This document shows, one piece after another, positions 44,547 through 55,102 of a stretch of DNA of 64,000 bases. This DNA comes from Przewalskia tangutica (lineage: Eukaryota > Streptophyta > Magnoliopsida > Solanales > Solanaceae): assembly GCA_029844215.1 (NCBI GenBank), contig CM056723.1:5726980-5790979 (forward strand). The letters run 5' to 3'. Both the position numbers and the translations under genes were made by a program. Position 1 is the stretch's first letter, and each line of letters begins with the position of its first letter. A model generated the notes under the pieces. That model was not told where the DNA came from and did no database searches. It saw only the letters and a list, made by a program, of their open reading frames with translations.

Positions 44547-45791
44547 ATGGCCGTCACAATTTCCATATCCCATTTTACCCCTATAACATTCCTCTATTTC
44601 CTCCTCTTATCAACTTCCCATCCCATTTTCGCCATTAACATCACTAATCTCTTATCTTCTTACCCTAATCTCTCCGACTTCGCTAATCTCCTTACCAACA
44701 CCTCCGTTGCAACCGATCTAACCGAACGCTCCTCCATCACCCTCCTCGCCGTCCCCAACACCTTCCTCCGCCGTGCTCCTCCGTCCTCCGCCACCAACCT
44801 CGCCGACATCCTCCGTTACCATGTCCTTCTTGAATACATCTCTTTACCTGACCTTAAACTTATCCCACCCACCGGAAAACTCGTCACCACTCTCTTACAA
44901 ACCACGGGTCGTGCCCCAAATAACTTCGGGTCGGTTAACATAACCCGTAATATTAACTCCAATTCAGTTACTATCCATTCACCAACTTCAAACGCTACAA
45001 TTCTTGAACTTCTAAAAACCCTACCTTATAATATCTCTGTCTTTACAGTTGATTCATTTTTGGTACCTAACGGGTTTGATCTTATGGCTTCGGAAACACG
45101 ACCCCCATTAGGTCTTAATATTACTAAGACACTTATTGATGGTCATAACTTTAATGTTGCAGCTTCAATGCTTACTGCTTCAGGGGTAGAAGAGGAATTT
45201 GAAAGATATGAAGGTGGGGCTGGGTTAACGTTGTTTGTTCCAACAGATGATGCATTTTCGGACATGTCATCTTCCAGCGATTTCCAATCATTGCCAGCAG
45301 AGAAAAAAGCTGTTGTGTTAAGGTTTCACGTTTTGCACTCGTATTATCCATTAGGTTCGTTAGAATCTATAGTTAATCCAGTTCAGCCAACATTAGCTAC
45401 TGAACTAAATGGTGCTGGGAGTTTTACGTTGAATATTTCTAGAGTTAATGGTTCTGTTGGGATTAATACTGGAATCGTTACAGCTTCGGTGACTCAAACG
45501 GTATTTGATCAAAATCCTGTTGCTATATTTGGAATATCAAAAGTATTGTTACCTAAAGAGTACTTTCTAAAGAATTCAATTGATGTGAATAATAAGTCAA
45601 TAGAATCTGGGGTAGGTTCACCACCGGAGATTCCTCTCTCACCGGAATATTCGCCGGGGATTTACGGCGGCCACTTATCTTCACCACCGCTGTTGGGAAA
45701 TGTAGTGACATCATCGGTGGGGAACAGGAAAAAAGGAATCTTTTTATGGTGCATAGGGTTCTTCTACCCACTACTGGTCGTCATTAATTAA
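44547..45791 (+). CDS. FLA4: Fasciclin-like arabinogalactan protein, FLA4/SOS5-like
   Basis: A single exon encodes 414 residues. Residues 1-29 form a hydrophobic signal peptide ending ...SHPIFA. Two FAS1 domains follow: about 36-175 (SSITLLAVPNTFL, ILRYHVLLEYISL, VFTVDSFLVP) and about 190-340 (GLTLFVPTDDAFSD, VVLRFHVLHSYYPLGSLESI, VFGISKVLLP-like end reading IFGISKVLLP). SLESIVNPVQPTLATE and FTLNISRVNGSVG are almost the same as my recollection of Arabidopsis FLA4. About ten N-glycosylation sequons are present; the Pro/Ser stretch SPPEIPLSPEYSPG is the likely arabinogalactan site, and a hydrophobic C-terminus suggests a GPI anchor. FLA4 acts at the cell surface in wall integrity and salt-sensitive root growth. 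The start has A-rich context AAAAATGGC. The orthology call is by eye; a close FLA paralog is possible. Confidence 0.92.
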   Translation: MAVTISISHFTPITFLYFLLLSTSHPIFAINITNLLSSYPNLSDFANLLTNTSVATDLTERSSITLLAVPNTFLRRAPPSSATNLADILRYHVLLEYISLPDLKLIPPTGKLVTTLLQTTGRAPNNFGSVNITRNINSNSVTIHSPTSNATILELLKTLPYNISVFTVDSFLVPNGFDLMASETRPPLGLNITKTLIDGHNFNVAASMLTASGVEEEFERYEGGAGLTLFVPTDDAFSDMSSSSDFQSLPAEKKAVVLRFHVLHSYYPLGSLESIVNPVQPTLATELNGAGSFTLNISRVNGSVGINTGIVTASVTQTVFDQNPVAIFGISKVLLPKEYFLKNSIDVNNKSIESGVGSPPEIPLSPEYSPGIYGGHLSSPPLLGNVVTSSVGNRKKGIFLWCIGFFYPLLVVIN

Positions 45792-46256
45792 TTACTGAAA
45801 TTATAATTAATATTTTTTTGTCCTGCCATTATTATTTCACCCTTTTTTACACGGCATACGTTAAATTCTGTGTCTCTGGAAGTGATTTTTTAGGTTAGGC
45901 AATTTTTCACATTTTGAATTTCCATTTCTGCTGTTGTAATCTATAAAGGTCCAATTTTTTTTTACTACATTGAACCGAGTGAGTATATTTTATAATTTAT
46001 GTAAAGATAAGGTTTTTCGATTTGTTTTTCATTGAATTGTAGAGTATTCATAGTGCCACTGAATGCAGAAAAAAGTGGACATCTTTGCACTTTTGCAGAT
46101 ACGTGTAAATGTGTCATCAAGCAGAATAGTTATTCCATTGTGATGTAATGGTTCAAAATCTCTTCAGACCTTTATTAAAAAATTCAGCTGATTTCAGGTA
46201 AATATATTATTTCGTTTTCGTAATTTATATATGAAAAGGTGAATGTTACAGTGATA
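45792..46256 (+). other. 3' flank of the FLA gene
   Basis: Probably contains the 3' UTR; T-rich runs at about 45952-45962. No further coding frame. Ends at a MITE. Confidence 0.4.
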
Positions 46257-46562
46257 GTGGCGTTTGGTTCGGGGTAAACATGAAAGAGAAAGAGAATGGA
46301 GGAATGAAATTTCCTTTGTTGTTGTTTGTTTGACCTTATTTTTTCATTTTGTTTACCTCTTTTCCACTTTCATTCCCTTTCCTTGATTCCCTCACCCCCT
46401 AGGTATTTGGATTTTCTTTTCCCAACCCGGACCCCGGACCACACCATCCTGGACCCTGACTCTGGACTCCGGACCCCGGAACCAAACATGTAGGGACAAT
46501 CAGAATAATTCTTTTTCATTCCATTCCCTTATTTGATTCCATTCTGTTTACCAACGCACCCT
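46257..46562. mobile_element. MITE with GC-rich minisatellite core, copy 2
   Basis: A collinear relative of 34815-35144 in the same orientation, beginning GTGGCGTTTGGTTCGGGG and ending TTACCAACGCACC. The GGACC-type core (46427-46480) is shorter and more degenerate than in copy 1. It lies about 470 bp after the FLA stop codon. The target duplication is not clear. Confidence 0.72.
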
Positions 46563-47943
46563 AAATTTAGTAACCCAGAAAGGATAGAAGAAAATCTCAG
46601 CAAATGTACTTGGCTGTTATACCCAAGAATTCAGTGTCACTTGAACTCAGCAAATGCAGTACCTTAGGCATTAGGATTTAGGCCTTTTATTTTTTGGTAT
46701 ATTTGGTTGGTAACAAGGGGATATATAGGTGCACGCTGTGAACTTAAAAATAAATAAAAGATTGATCACTAATCAGAAAATTGTTGATTTTTACCGGATG
46801 TTCTGTAGGAATTTAGCTCGTCGATAATATTTCTTTGTTGGTAGTGAATATTTAAATGGAGAAGGAAAAAAGAATGAAGTTATAGAATTCGACTTTGGAA
46901 TATTAATGGCATAGTTGTAGGTCATTAGGGGTGAAAGTTGGAGAAAAAAGGTTCTTTGGTCCTTCAGAGCAATGGCAGCAATCCATTGGTTTTCTCCAAA
47001 AGTTTTTATGCCCTTGTAGATTCTTGCCCTTAGATATTTTAAAGGGTCACTTGTTAGGTCTGATATGGACATTAGCGTCCCTGTGTGCTGGCTCTTGATC
47101 TTTTCCCAGGGGCTGGATATGGTTTTTCTCATTCCACAGTACATGGACCATTGAACAAACGTTTTATACGTGAGTGTGGCTTAGTGATCAATAATATATA
47201 TTGAAAATTATGAGATTTTAGGTTTAAATTTCAATTCCAACAAAGGCAAAATTAGGTAATTTGTTCAAACTTTAGTGAACAAAGTTATAAAGTTACCCGA
47301 TATTTATGTTGATGGGAGATAATAATGACTCCTTGAAATTATTTGAGGTGTGCAGAAATTGGTTTGGGCACCACGATTATAAAATATATATATCATAATC
47401 TTAGACACTATTATATAGTGAAATACTAATGTTATGATACTAATAAATAACTTTAAGAAGGAATGGTAAACCCGAACTATCCTTTACAATGAAAAAATAA
47501 TCTGAAATGAGAAAAGACTCTAATTTTGAGTTCTTGAACATTTTGGACAAACTGTTTTTTTCAGTTTTATCATTTTGAATTCACTGTCTGGGCCATGTTC
47601 AAGTAAATCTAATTTGGGCTTTTGTTGATTTCACTCTTGGGCTCATCACTGTTGGGTTCTAAAAGTCGAGGCCGGGTGGACATTTATGCAAGCGGATAAC
47701 TGTTTTATTATGGCGGTGGTGTCCGGATTAGCTTGCTCGTATTTTGATTATTTCACTGTATACCTACTATCTTTCACAAAAAAAAAAACATTGAGTAACT
47801 CCGTACACCAAAGCTTAGGCATAGGTGTATTTTGCCTTTTATCATCCAATTAGGTTCTATTCCCGCTTAATCGAAAGCATAAGCCAAACTTATCAGGTGT
47901 ACGTTTTTTTTTACCCAAAAAAATTATTCTCCAACTTAATTAA
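46563..47943. other. Intergenic DNA with an unassigned frame
   Basis: A 117-codon minus-strand frame (46791-47144, starting MYCGMRKTISSPWEKIKSQH) is the longest in the stretch. It has no domain I recognise and no clear splice partners. The rest is AT-rich. Confidence 0.35.
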
Positions 47944-48952
47944 GTGCATGTTTGGATTGGCTTTAGGTACCCAGAATCGATTTTGGGTACCTACTTTCGT
48001 GAAAATTAAAGATGTTTGGCTGGCCAGAATTGATTCTGCCCTCCAGAATTGATTCTGGCAGAATCAATTTTGCCATTTATTTCAATTTGAATTTTATCCT
48101 TTCCTTTATTACCCTCTTTAATTTTCATCAATAACTCTATCCACTTTCATTACTCTCTTTAAATATCTAAAAATAATTAATAAAAAAAATCAAATATACA
48201 ACTTTCATTATCCTCTTTAAATATCTAGAAATAATTACTAAAAAAAAAATCAAATATATTACTCATATTTTGTTTTGAGTATGCTATTGTTAATTTTATG
48301 ACATTTCTCGTACTTAAGAATGAGACTAGTGCAACTCATTTGACTTCAACTATTTTTTTTAATTGATATTGTTATAAAAAAATTATTCAAACATCCTAAC
48401 GTTGTCTGATTATACGAGGATTATCCTTCTCATTTTTCTATTGTCTTCTTTCAAATACTCCGAATATTATTAATAGTATATATTACATTTTGAACAAATA
48501 AGAAATAAATATACCCAAGTTGAAGTATCAACAAGTTAATTATTTATGAAGAATTACCTGAAGAGCCGCGGTATTGTAATAATATACCCAAATATTAAAT
48601 ATTATTTTGGTAATAATATTTAAATATTATTTGCACTTTAAATTAGTATTGTAATAATATTCTACTAATATTTAAGTATTATATTGCACTTTAAATTCTA
48701 TTAACTATTTGTAATTTTTATTTACATATTTCCATCTATTTATATGTATAGTAATTTTTATTTATCTGTATGTCCATTTTGGTAATTCTATATTCAAAAG
48801 CCATTTTGATCAAAGCTATCCAAACATAAATCAATTATAAGAATCACTTTTACATTGTTGCATCCAAACATAAATCAATTCTGCCAGAATCAGTTCTGCC
48901 AGAATCAATTCTACAAGAATCAATTTTGCCCACCGCTAATCCAAACATACCC
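47944..48952. mobile_element. PIF/Harbinger-like non-autonomous element (TSD TAA)
   Basis: The 1009-bp unit starts GTGCATGTTTGGATTGGC, and the inverse of its right end is GGGTATGTTTGGATTAGC. TAA flanks it at 47941-47943 and 48953-48955. Both ends hold several CAGAATTGATTCTG-type inverted motifs, and the centre is A/T-rich with no transposase. End sequence and 3-bp TAA fit the PIF/Harbinger class, with size above most Tourist MITEs. Confidence 0.75.
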
Positions 48953-49128
48953 TAAGTAGATGATCTAAAAACTTTAGTATATTTATGTTTTTTTAATTGA
49001 ACCATATTTCCATAATCCTTATTGTTAGTATAAGGTCCCAAGGCCTTATAGGCCTATAATTTTTCTATCTTCCTAGTAAAAAAAAAAAAAAACTCTGCAA
49101 TCCACCTCACCTAAAGTATGAGCTTTAG

Positions 49129-49290
49129 AGTCCGTTTGGATGAGCTTCCGATTTTTGACTTATAAACTTATGACTTTTGGTTTAAATATACTTTTTTATT
49201 TTATTCAAACACTACAAACGTGCTTAAAAGCTATTTTAGCTAAAAAAAAAAAACACCTAAAATAAGTCAATCCAAATTCAAACAGGTTCT
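49129..49290. mobile_element. Possible small MITE (GTCCGTTTGGAT ends)
   Basis: The left end AGTCCGTTTGGATGAGC and the right-hand AAGTCAATCCAAA..CAAACAGGTTCT are roughly inverted, with GACTTATAAACTTATGAC-like sequence inside. Typical of short plant MITEs, but the ends are imperfect. Confidence 0.45.
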
Positions 49291-49363
49291 TAGTAGATGT
49301 TTGTATTCAAAAATCTGATACTCCTCGTCGAAAAGTTCAAATGTGAGCTGCGTAAATTATAGT

Positions 49364-49630
49364 ATTCTCTCCTTCCTATTTTAACTATATTTAGCTCTTT
49401 TTACGTCTATTAAGAAAAATAATAAATTATAAGGTATAATTTACTAAGTTACCCCTATTTATCAGATGTTTTTTTTAGAATTGAGCAGTATTCAAAATAA
49501 TTACTTCTTTAATGTGAAGGGTACAGTTAGAAATAATTAGCATCTTTAGTTTTAAATTCCTAAAATGATAATCATTCTGGGATAAATCTTTTGAGCTAAT
49601 ACGATAATTAAAATGGGACGAAGGGAGTAA
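49364..49630. mobile_element. Stowaway-like MITE
   Basis: Left TTCTCTCCTTCCTATTTTA and right AAAATGGGACGAAGGGAG are inverted relatives of the CTCCCTCCG Stowaway end, next to TA on both sides. About 265 bp, AT-rich, non-coding. Confidence 0.7.
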
Positions 49631-50315
49631 TTCTTTTCCTAGCTAGATAACTTATTATAGTTATTAGGTAGTACTTGACCCAAAAATTCTAAGTTCGGGA
49701 TAACTTTATTTTGTGCTCCACACAACTGACATTAGTAGTCTGAGATTTTTTTTCTTCTCACTAGTTGGTGGACTCAATTATACACTTAAATAAAATCCAT
49801 TCAGGGAAGTCAATGTTTCAAACTTTAAACCTCGTATTCTTTGTTAGTATAGCATCCACAAATCTGGTCCTGATTAACCTACTAGTAATATTTTGCCTTA
49901 GCAAGTCCTTTTATTTGCTTCCTGTTTGGCCCAAATTAGTTGTAATATAGTTCGTCCTAGACCTAGCCCCATTTCACTTAAACTAATAATGCAATATCTT
50001 TTGCTTCATTTGCTTTGTTCTAAATTGAAAAACTCAGCTATTTACTAATAGCAAATAGTGAAGGTTTTTAACCTCATCCAATTACATTTTCAACCTCCAC
50101 AAATTACCCATTTTATTATAGTGTTAATATTTGTCTCATACCAAACACACCAAGAAAGACAAAGTTAATTAAGATCTATACAAAAGTTGTGATATAACGA
50201 TTTCTATAATCTCATATCAATGACATATATAATATAAACTACTCAACGGTTGAGTATAACATTGAATTCGGCTTGTACAAAAACAGAAGAAAAAGTTGTG
50301 AATTGGGTTATAGTA
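49631..50315. other. Intergenic DNA, nothing recognised
   Basis: Contains only a 61-codon plus-strand frame (49765-49950) without a motif. Confidence 0.45.
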
Positions 50316-50320
50316 CTGTC

Positions 50321-51857
50321 TGAAAGTATATATGTCCTAAAAACAATCATTTTAAGAGCACATGTACTTGAACACATTTATATTATTAATAAAATTAATA
50401 TACTTGGCATTTGCAATTATTGAATTATTATTTGATTGTTTATATTATTCATTAATGTGCATCCCTTGAACTTATATTGTCATTGATAGTGTGAGATATT
50501 AATGATAGAGTGTAGTTCTTAAAATAGCCTAGACTAATGATAATTAAGAATGGGATATCAATGATATATTGTAAGTCGGCATGTGGTCGGTATCACATTC
50601 TTAGAGAATGAAGTATATCTCACTTACTACTAGCAATAGTTGCTAGTGATGGACACATGAATACTCTTAGAGGAGTATTGACATACCTTGCTGATAAACT
50701 ATTTGTTATACATGTCTAGAGTATTATCAGCATGTGGGAGATAGAGGTCCTTAGACTTGAGGTCAATATCGCCTTGTTTACGGAGCAATGCACTTTGATC
50801 CTTTCCTAAGCTCAAATGTCTTATAGGTTGAGTCGCGACTTGTATTGCGTGCATTACGAAGTAGATTGAAGGTGGTAGTTGAGCCAAGAATAGGATTCAT
50901 TCCTCGATTGGAATTTCGAGAGAACACTCAGCTTCTCAGAGATGTTAGGTCGACCAAGTCATCGGCGACGCAAGAGACATATCTAGGATATGGTGCAGTG
51001 GTCGACTAATATAGATGAGATAAAGTGATCGCCATTTGGATGACACTTGGCAAATCTTAAGCTTGATCGAGTGTGTCGCGAATGAAAGGAATTTATCATC
51101 TCACATAGAGTGCATTTACTTGAGTCTTGTAAACGTCTTTCACATATCGGGTCGTCGTGGCGTCGCAGGAGTTCGTGTGAACCTCGATTTGATCAGTCTT
51201 AGATGTGTGAAGGCACAAAGGTCACACTAAGTCGATTGTCTTTTCGGTCTAAGGGTATATTGAGAGAATGTAAAATATCGGATTTAGAATCAAGATATTT
51301 TATTTAATAATAAATTATGAGATAATTTTCATCAAATGAAAATTATATAATTAAGTCAAAATTAAATCTTGGATTTAATTAGAACTAAAACGTGCAGAAA
51401 ATAAATAGAGGAGCCACACAGCAGTGGGCCCAGTTCGACTGGCCCACTACAATTTGAATTTGGGTCAGGTCTTGAAGTCTGATCCAAATCTGATTTGGTT
51501 TAGGATTTTCTCCACTATATATTTGGCACTTAACCCATAATTTCAGAAGCTCTCACTTTCCACTTTCTGAACTCAGAGTTCAGGAAATAAAATTCTCTCA
51601 AACCCCTGCCAAGATTTTCTAGCTTTCTTGGGCAAAAGAATATACCGAAGCAAGGCTTGCACCCGGATTGACAATCGCGTGCGCTCCCTTTAGTAAAGAC
51701 TAACAAAGCTTAAACTGTAAGTTTTCTTCCTATCTTTGCAGATTATAATTATCGCATAATCATACCAGAAACCTTTGTTGGAGCAAGTAAGTTTACTCAA
51801 TATTTTAAACTTTCGTTGTGCCTTACTTGTGTGTTTTACACCCAACAAATTCCTACA
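50321..51857 (+). mobile_element. Solo LTR, family A copy 2 (TSD CTGTC)
   Basis: A 1537-bp unit from TGAAAGTATATATG to AAATTCCTACA with CTGTC at 50316-50320 and 51858-51862. It is the plus-strand counterpart of 2351-3855. A TATATATTTGGCACTTAACC box at about 51517 and the following pyrimidine-rich leader suggest U3, R and U5 in plus orientation. No coding region. Confidence 0.87.
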
Positions 51858-51862
51858 CTGTC

Positions 51863-52749
51863 ATGGTGCTAGGCTAACATTTGTCAATGTGCTATTGATA
51901 TCACGATTCAAATTCATGGTATGTATTGGATTTGACCCAATAAACCTCACATATTTACCTCTAGGTTTATATCATCATCCAGCCAAAAAATGTGTGTACC
52001 ATATGCAATTATAATATGTCTTATAAATCTCTTCACTTTTCCCTTTCATTATAATACCTCTAGGTCAACCTAAAAGCTTACCCCTCCTTATTTTTTACTC
52101 GCTCTTATTGACCCGCCCTCAGCCATTATAATACCTCTAGGTCAACCTAACATATGACGAATGCGACCGACGTTTTTAAATTCTTTTTGTCTTTGATTTC
52201 CCTTCCTGGTTTTTCCAATCAAAGTATCAAACAGCTGGGTTGTTATGGAGTCCTCAACTCAAATGACTCACATTGTAGGATTTTAAACCAAAATAATCAA
52301 CCAAAAAAAGGCATATTTACATTTATCGCAACAAATTGTTGCGCAATAGGACTGAATTATAACGGTCATCGTTAAGTCCTATTGCGTATACAATTATTGT
52401 GCAATAGGGGTTTAATAAACAACCCGATTGCTTTCTTCCCCACATCGATCCCCACCATTGTTTTCTAAAAAACAGTAATTAAAGAAGTAATCCAGAGGTC
52501 CCACCTTCCAACCCAAAAGTTAATATTCTTGGTATATTCAAGTCAACATACAAGTTTCGAAGTTTGAATTTCAGAATAAATCGTCGTAGAACTCGATTTC
52601 AAAAATAAAAAAAAAATCTTTAATATAGGCATTTTACTATCAATTTTCTAATTATATTATTAAATATATTATTATCCTAAACATTAATATTTAATAGCCT
52701 CAAATTTCGAAAAAGTATTGTTTTGCGCAATTGTTTTTTGCGTAGAAGG
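51863..52749. other. Intergenic DNA with a 27-bp direct repeat
   Basis: A 27-bp sequence starting CATTATAATACCTCTAGGTC is present at 52047-52073 and 52124-52150, identical in both. No gene was recognised. GCGCAATAGG and CTATTGCGTA motifs near 52340-52385 are partly inverted. Confidence 0.45.
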
Positions 52750-53340
52750 GTGGCAGTCCTAATTATTAATTATTTGTTAATTGTTTGACTATGAGGAAAT
52801 ATAGGAATCTCCTAATAATATCTTTATTTGTTAATTATCTAATTATTAATTAATTTGTTGTAAAATTGTTTAAATCATGTTAATTATTAATGTGCTAATT
52901 AGATATCTAATGTTATGTGTTAATCTAATTTTATTTGCTAATTAGTTATCTAATTTCATGTGCTAATTAGTTATCTAATTTTATATGTTAATATGCTAAT
53001 TAGTTATCTAATTAATTATCAATTGTTAATTATAAATAGTTAATCCTTAGTTTAGGATTGAACATCATTAGTTTAGGATTAAAAATATCATAAATATTAT
53101 ATTAGTTATTTAATTGTAGTTAGTATAATAATTAATTAACAATTATTAATTAGAAATTGAACAACATTAGTTTAGGATTGAACAACATTAGTTTAGAATT
53201 AAAATTATCATTAATATTATATTAGCTAGTTAATTGTAGCTAGTATAATAATTAATTATCAATTATTAATTAGAAATAATTAATCTTTAGTTTAGGAAAT
53301 ATAATTTCGATAAAGGATTACATAATTAAGATTACATATT
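52750..53340. repeat. AT-rich tandem-like repeats
   Basis: GCTAATTAGTTATCTAATTT recurs three times near 52930-53010. A unit of about 118 bp running from AACATCATTAGTTTAGGATT to AATTAGAAATTG (53063-53160) is repeated at about 53181-53280. Confidence 0.7.
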
Positions 53341-53379
53341 AATGATTAATGTAAAAATTATTAATAAAGATACGACACC

Positions 53380-55097
53380 TGTATGGATCTCAACCTTCAT
53401 TCGGGGCCCTTCGATCTATCAATACTTCATCTACAGGCTAATCATAGGTCTCTACTCTCAACTATTATGGGATGAGGTGATAGATACGCGTACGTTGTTC
53501 CGTCTCCGTAGGTGGTGGAACATGTGTGTAATCTTTTAGGGGCTCGATCCCCATATCCCCGCATCTTAGATATACTTTATCGAGGCGGTATCTACCATTG
53601 TGTCACTGCTGGTCGGGTACAACATGATAGGACTCTTGTGACTGCCATGATTTAGCGATGGCGATGGGAGACACACACATTTCATCTTCGCACTGGTGAG
53701 GCCACTACCACGCTTCAGGATGTGGAGGTCATGTATGGACTACAAGTATATAGACACTCGTTATAAATCGAGGAGCCTCAACCACCACCATCGAGGAGGT
53801 CATGTATGGACTACAAGTAAATAGGCTCACTGATTACTTTTCTTAGTCAGGTGATATCCGTGGATAGACTCGGATATCGATGAATGTCCTCTGTACTCAC
53901 TTGCGCCTCTTAGACTTGGAGCATCCTACTACAGACGACAGACCTCAGGTGGATGTCGATCGTCGTGCCCGTCTGTACTTACTCATCATATTTGGGAGCA
54001 TCATGTTCCCGAACACATCGGGTTCCCATGTGAGCTTAAAATATTTGCTATTTCTGGAGGATCTGGACGAGTTGCGATATTATAGCTGGGACTGCTTTTC
54101 TAACTTACATGTATCGATCATTATGTCGAGCGTCTATGGGCGATAAGACAGATATTTCTAGATTTTATACGCTCCTCCATGTAATATATTTAAGTGTGTG
54201 TAATTTTATTCTAAATATAGCTTTTTGAAATGACGACTAATAAGACATTTTTAATTACCCTTTCAGATATGGGTGTGGTCTAGGATGAGGCCTTTTCAGC
54301 CCGTAGCTGTGCACCCTCAGCCTGACTTCATTACTGATTGTATATCCTACACGTGGAGATGGACATAAGGCATAGTGCGAGATATGGATACGCACTATAA
54401 CTTTTTCCATTCCGGGATCAGCTAGATTGTATGACGGTGGACATGTTAATTTTTTTTATTTTACATTATTGTTTTATTTTTTACTATTTTTGTCTTTATT
54501 GTTTACTTATTCCCTTTTTACAGTTTTTTATATGAAGGTCGTATGATCAAAATTTGGATCAGTTGCCGACGTTTGGCAGGGCTGGTGAGCCTATGTGAAT
54601 GTCGCGGTGTCCGTTGATACACATGGATATTGTTGAGGATCATGTGCCCCACTACGCCTTACGACAATTTCGGCATGTACAGAATATACATGATCCGGTT
54701 CTTTGAGAGCACGACCACCATACGCGGGACGAGCGTTAGACCGACACTGTTGCTTACCAGGCCTTTATGTTGGCCAAATCCATCGTTGGGATTAGAGGAT
54801 GGGGACGCTAGCTGTGGTCGGGTATAAGAATTCGATCTTAGATTACATGGAGTGGTACCGGTAGATCACACACAACTTGATTGGCAACCCCGAGACATGT
54901 CATCCAGATGGCCGAAGATATATAGCAGACGCAGGATATTATGAGGTGTTGGTAAGTTTACTTCACTTAAACATAATTAATCGTCTTATATATTACATTC
55001 CAAATTTATTCAATCATTAATATTTGCAACCAAATGCAACTACGAACCGTACATATGATGCATTGGGTGGGCATGAACCATATGGCTTTTGTTAGAC
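53380..55097 (+). pseudogene. Plant mobile domain (PMD/MAIN-like) pseudogene, 5' part
   Basis: Plus-strand pieces in changing frames give: ILDILYRGGIYHCVTAGRVQ; a stop then RWRWETHTFHLRTGEATTTL and QDVEVMYGLQV (about 53650-53750); RARLYLLIIFGSIMFPNTSG and SLKYLLFLEDLDELRYYSWD (53960-54100); then a region with EGRMIKIWISCRRLAGLVSL (about 54533-54592). These are the ordered blocks of the plant mobile (aminotransferase-like) domain, for example ETHTFHLPCGE..ITLQDV. Frameshifts, stops and possible intron remnants (about 54170-54270 and 54440-54520) make it non-functional. It is cut at 55102 by a solo LTR. Similar genes are often annotated as phosphatase 7 long form homologs. Confidence 0.75.
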
Positions 55098-55102
55098 AGC
55101 GG

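Noticed and set aside
46791..47144. 117-codon minus-strand frame
   Set aside because: No motif, signal, splice partner or neighbouring exon; left as unassigned.
52930..53010. CRISPR-like regular repeat
   Set aside because: Units are AT-rich tandem copies without unique spacers, in a plant nuclear context.
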